Source of the DNA: Asterochloris sp. CNOR1
Taxonomy: Eukaryota; Chlorophyta; Trebouxiophyceae; Trebouxiales; Trebouxiaceae
Reading direction: 5' to 3'
Assembly (NCBI GenBank): GCA_963969365.1
Contig: OZ017753.1
Coordinates: 620,001 to 684,000, forward strand
DNA length: 64,000 nucleotides
Part shown: positions 58,288-64,000 of the stretch, one piece after another
Numbering within the stretch: the stretch's first letter is position 1
Layout: the number at the start of each line of letters is the position of its first letter
The notes under the pieces: model-generated
Seen by the model: only the letters and a program-made list of their open reading frames with translations
What the model was told of the DNA's origin: nothing
Database searches by the model: none
Translations under genes and position numbers: made by a program

Positions 58288-61200
58288 ATGCTTAGAGGCC
58301 TTGTTCTGCTGCCATATCGACTGGCAGTTCAAGCCCTGCAGCAGGCCAGGTTGCTGACGCCACTACATCCCAAGCTTGAGTCTATTGCCCTGCCTGTGGG
58401 AGGTCTGGATGAGTCCAAGGCCCATGGCATTGTCTTTGCCCTACGGCAGACAGCGACCACTCCTGAGGTGCGCAGGTCTCCTTTTGCCGTCTGCACCACG
58501 GTACTGAAGACTTGTTGCCCTTACCTCAGTGGGATCCATCTCTCTTTGCGCCCTCGACCCCATCATCTGCTGCATATGCAGGAGCAGGAAGTGGCAGATG
58601 CCTGGCTACTGGCATTGATGATAGAGCAAGCGACCGCTGACAGGTGAGCAGGTGGAACCACAGAGCTGCAGCTCTCAGAGGTGAAGGCACCAGTGGCGGC
58701 TAGAGTCAAACAGTGTGCTGCAGCATGGCGGTGGGCCAGCGTGCGCCTTGTCTGTGCGTTTGAGGCAGCCAGCTCCCAGAGCACTGAGAGCAAGAAGTTA
58801 CCACCCTGCAGGATGCAGCCAAGCAAAATGCTGCCAAGCATCAAAGGCCCAAAAACAAAGCAGCATTGCCTTTGCAGGCTGCTGAAGGACACCAAGGCCG
58901 TTACATGCTTCAGATTGAATTTGACACCCATGCCATGCCATACTGTCATGATGCGGCAGGATGCTGAAGACATCAAAGTTCCTACTTCACCCAAAATATG
59001 TCACGTGATGCTCGCCATTGCATGCTGCGCTCGCCATTGCATGCTGCTAAGGGCCTCAGGGCTGCTGCAATGATCACACAATGAGCCACCATGTAGGGGT
59101 ATTGGGGCGCGTGCTGTTCACACGTGATGGATGTCACTGAAGCAGACACCTGCTCTGCAGGTTGCTGAAGGACATGAAGGCGGTGGACCGCAACCTTCAC
59201 TTCTGGCAGGCGCGCCTAAAGCAGGGCAGCCACCTGCGCTTCATGCTGTTTGGGCAGGGGCCCCTCAGCTTTGTGAAGGATGTGGTGTCTGGTGTCAGGG
59301 ACAAACGCCATAAGCGTCTGCTCTCTGCGACAGACAAGATCGAACGCAGGGTGAGCTCCTGCTGGTGGCTGCTGGAGTGCATGGCACGAAAATTATCTAT
59401 CGTTAGGATGCGCTGTCTGCTGCCGCACGCACATGCACCTGAGCCGCAGTGACCCACTGCAATGGACAGGCTTAAAAGCAGGGCAGTTTCCGAGAGGGGG
59501 GCTGCTGCGGCCTCTGGACACCCACCTGTCCAACTTGAGGTCCAGATGCTAGGGGTGTGAATAGCAAGACCACCTATACTACAGCTGGTATACCAATGTT
59601 ATCCGCCATCGGAGGATGTGCTTGTCAGCAAACCCTGCCGCAGATTGAGGTCTGCATGTTGACGCTTCTTTGCCTGATGTTCCTTACACACGCAGTCATC
59701 TGCCCTGACCAGGCGTCTGCCCTGTGAGGCCGCTGCTGCTGCACAGTGACCTGCGCCCAAGGCTTGAAGCAGCAAGCGAATGTTCTTTGTGCATACCTTC
59801 AGCAGGGTTCTTTGCCCTGTCCTGCCTGCCATGATCTGGGGCCCGCAGACTGTGCAACTCAGTACTGATCAAGCAGTGCTGGCCTCATGTGGGCCTGCAT
59901 TTCACCATCCCACACTTCCGACATTCCCTGACCTGCACTGCCTGCTAGATCATTGTGCTGCGCAGCCTGCGCGGCCAGCTGGCAGAGGCGCTGGCAGAGG
60001 TCCAGGGGGGCGCAGCCAGGCTGCACCTGCGCACCAAGACAGCTGCCCGCCTGTCTGGCGAGGAGGCAGTGCTGCTGGAGGCTGCCCAGGAGCGTGGGAA
60101 TCTCTTCTCATCCGCCATCCAGGCTGTCGTTGCCTCGGCTCAGAGCTGTGCACACGTGAGTGATTGCCTTCGCTTTGAGGCAGAAGTTTGCATGCCTTGG
60201 GCTACGTGCCCTGCTTCTGTGCAGCCAAAGGCACAGAAGTGGCGCGCCTGATGTTGGTCCAGCAGGTCTCTTTACTTGGCTCGAGCTGATCCCAAGTGAC
60301 GCTGGCCAACGTGCTCAATGACCTGTGGTTAGGTGAAGTCGTTGTGCGGCCACAGGCAGGCACTGCTCATGGTCTTGCCGCAGCAGGATGAGCTGCTTTG
60401 TTCTTCTTGAAATGTCTCCATTCCCTCATCTTTTGCTACAGGCGCTGCACCTCGTGCACAGGGCGGCTGAGGAGTGCGCGGACAGCGCCCCCCTGCCCAG
60501 CGCGGCCTCCCAGGACAGCATGGTGCGCCAGGCCGCGATGCAGCACGCCTTCCGCTCCCTGGCCTCCAAGAGGATGTTCCACGTGGGCAGCTCTGCTGCG
60601 CTGTCTGAGGCCCAGGCAGAGCCCAGGTGCGAGCTAATGGGGATGTGCACAGCAACTTGACTTGTCATGCAGTCTAGATGTTGTTTGCAAATAGGTCCAT
60701 CCCTCATCTACCTGGCGAAGGCACAGTGTGGCCAAGGTCTCTGCTGCTTCTGACTCTCCTCAGCAGGTTGGGCAGCACAGTCAGGCACGCCCTTTGCACA
60801 TAGAAAGCAGTTGTGCTGCACAACAGTGCTGCTTGCCTGCAGACTGGGCATCCTTGAGGAGAGTATCAGGTCCAGGTGGGGGGTCAAGGGCAGGTTCCAG
60901 GATGAGGCAGACATGGCATCAGCAATTCCGATGTTAGGCATGGCATTACTGAGGGCAGTCCTGCCTGGGCGGCATGGGCACCTCACCGATGCAGACCTTC
61001 TCACGTTGTGCTGACCACCAGGCCTGCGGGCTGGCAGGCATCAGGAATCCCAGGGCAGGCAGAGGACGCACTTGAAAGGACATGCTCTACCTCCCTTGTG
61101 ATGTGCTGTCCATCTGTGTGTAGGCTGAGCACTACTGAGGCAGCCCTGTATCCAGGCTGGTCTTGTGCACTCCCAAGGTTGAGGCGGGCCTGCTCTCACA

Positions 61201-64000
61201 GCTACACTTGGCCTGCAGGATGCGCGCCACTGAGGGCAGCCAAGGGTCAAGGTTGGCCAGGGCAACCAATGAGTCTGAGGGAACCAGGTCTGGCAATGCA
61301 AATGGCCAAGATGAGAGCGATGCAGAGGAGGCGCCTGCCCAGGCTCTGCCCACAGGTCTACTGCCTGATGCAAGTCAAGGCCAAGCTGTTTCTGCCCTTG
61401 ACAAGGGCTGTGGGTGGCGGGGCTGCGGTTGAGAGAGCTGGCCCATTTGAATTTTGTAGGAGCACTCCATGAAAGCCGAAATGAGCAAATCTGAACACTG
61501 CACCGAGCTGCAGCCTGCTGGCTGCCGTGCTGTTGAGGGAGCAAGCCATCCCAGTGTTGGCAGGCCTGCTGCACACATGGCTGCCGCCAGGCCAAGCACT
61601 GTCCGCCAGTCTCTGCTGGAGGATTGCTGCACATGCATCATGGACGCCGCACTGCGAGATGCTCAGAGGGGAGCTGGGGTCAGCTGGCTGGCCCATCTGA
61701 GGCTGCAGGAGCTTCCCATTGCCATTTTAAATGATGTCTTCGATGGTCTGTATGGTTGTGCAGGCACCGTGTATGCGGCGCTCAGAGACGCCCAGAGGGA
61801 GTTGGGGTCAGACTTTTGGGTCATGGAAGCCATGTCTGCCAATGCAGCGCTGTCTGTTGCCACCCAGTGGGCAGCCCGGCAGCGACCCATGATTCACCTG
61901 CCAAAGTGGATCAGGATGCCCAGCAAGTACGAGCAGGTAAGGAGAGTGCCAGGCCGCTTATTTGCAACAGCGTTTATGCATGACCCCAGCTCCTATGTAC
62001 TTCATGGCATTTGAGCACAGCAATCAAATGACTAGCAGGGCCAGCCCACTTGAGTAGCTGCCACACATATCAGCCAAATGGCAAGCTGTCTCACTTGTGC
62101 CTGCTCTGCAGCACTGGATCCGATATACTCTTATTGGTGTGGCCAGCAGCTATGGAGCACTTTTTGTTTATAGGTGAGGCTGACTTCAGCGCACTACACA
62201 AATTCTGCCATTAGCGGCTGCAGCCGCTGTCTCGATAGGCCTGCAGCCTTGCATGTCCTGCTGCAGCATCCAGCTTGACTACAAGGTAGTCAACCTTGTA
62301 GTACCAGGAGGCTGCACGGGTGATTCAGGCTGTGCACCCAGTTTCAAGTTGTCCTGCTGGTGGCTGCAGGCATAGCAGGCTTTCTGGCAGCCGCGACCTG
62401 GAGGTCTGGACATTCCAGGCAGCTGAAGCAGTGCGAAATGCCTACAGAGAAAACCTGGTTGGGCCCATTGCCACTGTGAAGGACGAGCTGTTCAAGACCT
62501 TCAGGTCTGCAAGCTGATCTCTGTGCTGCACTCAATGCGAAAGCCAAGGTGCTGGAAGAGATTGTTGTGTTTCCAACAACAACTTGATAAGGGGGGTTAC
62601 TTAGACAGCGTGTCTGCATCTGTGTCTGTGATGGCCCATCTGTAGGGCTCTCACAGCACGCTTACCCAGATGCCGCTGGAATCAATGAGCTGCTTAACCT
62701 CAGCCTACCTTGTCATTGCAATCCTATTGGCAGCCCGGTCACAGCAGGCTCTAAAGCGCACAGTTGTTGCGCTGGAGTCACACAGACATGGCCACTGCTT
62801 TAAGCACAACTGCTGGTGTGCAGGCAGCGTCGCAGCATTGTGAGCCCTGAGGAGTTTGAGATGGACAAGGCCTCCCTGCGCCGCATGCTGGAGGAGTTTG
62901 AGCGCGACAATGCCAAGCTCAAGCAGGCAAAGGGTGCTGCATTTGAATGATTGCTTGGGCAAGTGAGCGTGCCTTTTGCAGAATTTTGAGAGCTGGAGCA
63001 CTTCGAAGCGTGAATATGCCAAGCAGAAGCAAGCACAGGGGCTTGTGTATGGTTCCGCAGATCACTGCATGCTGCATGACTGTGAAAGATGTTGTGGATT
63101 GTGTGTAAAGGCCTGCCACCGCAAATGGGGTGCGCAACCCCTTGTGACTGAACCTCTCTTGTTTGGGCTTCACCACCATCTGCCGATGCACACCGTCTCT
63201 TCTGGCTGCAGCAAGCTGGCCGTGACCTGACGGCAACACAGCCGGCAGATGGGGACAGCACCATCCCCAGCATGGAGTTCATGTGAGTATGCTGGACCCA
63301 GGACTCTTGGCCTTGGCAGAGCGCACACACGAACACGAGGCTGGCTTAATCTCATTTGCTATGCAAGCACTCGGTCAGAGAAACTCAATCATGCTAATGG
63401 CGGCCGACGCCTCAGTGCTTCTGTGACCACGCATTGTGCAAGGGCGCGTTTTGTCTTGGTTGCAGGGCTTGCCAGAGTCAATGCTTGAGGAACTGAACAT
63501 TGGTGTTGTAACCCTGCAGGATGCTTGTCTACGAGGATGAACTCCGCAAGCCCATCAGGAACCTTATTGCTGGCCAGCTGACCAGATCCCTGCTCATCCA
63601 GGTTAGCCCTGCATGGTCACTTCGGCATGCCAGATGTTCACGATAGCAACAGCTAGCCCATCCCAAGTCAGCAACTTCACCTGCGCTGTATTGCTGCTCA
63701 GCAAGCTTCTGGTTCTGGCAGCAGCAGCTTGGCTTGCACCTTGCCTGCTCTGCTGGCTCTGCAGTAACCCGGCAGCGCTGCTGTGCTGTAAAGCATGGCG
63801 CTCACATGGCACCATCAGCGCCGGACTTATTTCTGCATACATGCCTCCCACTGCCCCTGTGCACAGGAGACAGCCAGTCTCATACAGTCCAAGCAATTGG
63901 AATCCTGTGCATACAGGTCCAAAAGTTGAAGGTGGACACTGAGGCTGCCATGCTGGAGATTGACCAGATCTTGAAGGCCAATGAGCTCAGCATCTCCCTG
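58288..64000 (+). CDS. NCA2: NCA2, nuclear control of ATPase protein 2 (3' partial)
   Basis: NCA2-family proteins are mitochondrial membrane proteins; in yeast NCA2 affects expression of the mitochondrial ATP6/ATP8 mRNA. Exons: 58288-58467 (start MLRGLVLLPYRLAVQ), 58582-58643, 59161-59350, 59949-60155, 60442-60626, one from about 60842 (LGILEESIR), an unresolved stretch 60.9-61.75 kb, 61764-61936, 62112-62173, 62370-62504, 62824 to about 62930, 63214-63282, 63520-63600, and 63917 to the window edge. Family marks: PKWIRMPSKYEQHWIRYTL, a membrane helix with LIGVASSYGALFVYRH, NLVGPIATVKDELFKTFR, MLVYEDELRKPIRNLIAGQL, RSLLIQVQKLKVD, and DQILKANELSISL at the edge, where the gene runs out. The frame is open at 64000. 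Confidence 0.88.
58871..59190 (+). repeat. Decayed copy of an NCA2 exon start in the upstream intron
   Basis: TTTGCAGGCTGCTGAAGGAC at 58871 matches TCTGCAGGTTGCTGAAGGAC at 59155, both followed by a-AAGGC-GT; the coding sense is LLKDTKAV versus LLKDMKAV. The upstream copy then loses the frame. Confidence 0.8.
61644..61811 (+). repeat. Second exon-start duplication in NCA2
   Basis: GC-CTCAGAGGG-AG-TGGGGTCAG type sequence at 61644-61684 matches 61771-61811; coding sense AALRDAQRGAG versus AALRDAQRELG. The downstream copy belongs to the real exon. Confidence 0.75.

Overview
This window is nuclear DNA of a photosynthetic green alga, most likely a trebouxiophyte (Coccomyxa/Trebouxia/Chlorella-like). 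The evidence is: plastid proteins encoded in the nucleus (Tic110, VIPP1), a plant-type FAN1, a plant-type ureidoglycine aminohydrolase, a RAP-domain organelle RNA protein, and very dense short introns that nearly all end in TGCAG. The lineage is inferred from gene content; no database search was possible. Nothing looks prokaryotic, viral or plasmid-borne, and I see no rRNA, tRNA or CRISPR.

Layout, left to right: Tic110 (+, 5' end outside the window); an E2F transcription factor (+); a long LRR receptor fused to tandem class III nucleotide cyclase domains (-); an APC amino-acid permease (+); a small lysine-rich protein, possibly an RNA polymerase I RPA34-type subunit (-); the kinesin-II adaptor KAP3 (+); the DNA-repair nuclease FAN1 (-); VIPP1/IM30 (+); a doubtful reverse ORF (-); a RAP-domain organellar RNA-binding protein (+); a TAZ zinc-finger protein (-); a small unknown protein (+); (S)-ureidoglycine aminohydrolase (-); and NCA2 (+, 3' end outside the window). 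From E2F onward the strands alternate strictly, giving five close divergent promoter pairs and several tight convergent ends.

The genes do not form one pathway. Themes are plastid biogenesis (Tic110, VIPP1), organelle expression (RAP protein, NCA2), cell cycle and DNA repair (E2F, FAN1), signalling (LRR-cyclase), cilium or transport motor (KAP3) and nitrogen handling (permease, ureide enzyme).

The most unusual signals are: (1) the LRR-cyclase, whose two catalytic domains carry complementary halves of the active site, as in animal membrane adenylyl cyclases; (2) a recurrent intron pattern, in at least eight places, where introns contain decayed tandem copies of the edge of the adjoining exon including its splice site, and one intron is bounded exactly by a 13-bp direct repeat. 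This fits intron gain or growth by tandem duplication; (3) at least five GC-AG introns required by reading frame; (4) a 13-nt microexon in the permease. Exon boundaries were placed by eye from reading frame, splice consensus and recalled family sequences; those marked 'about' may be off by a few bases.
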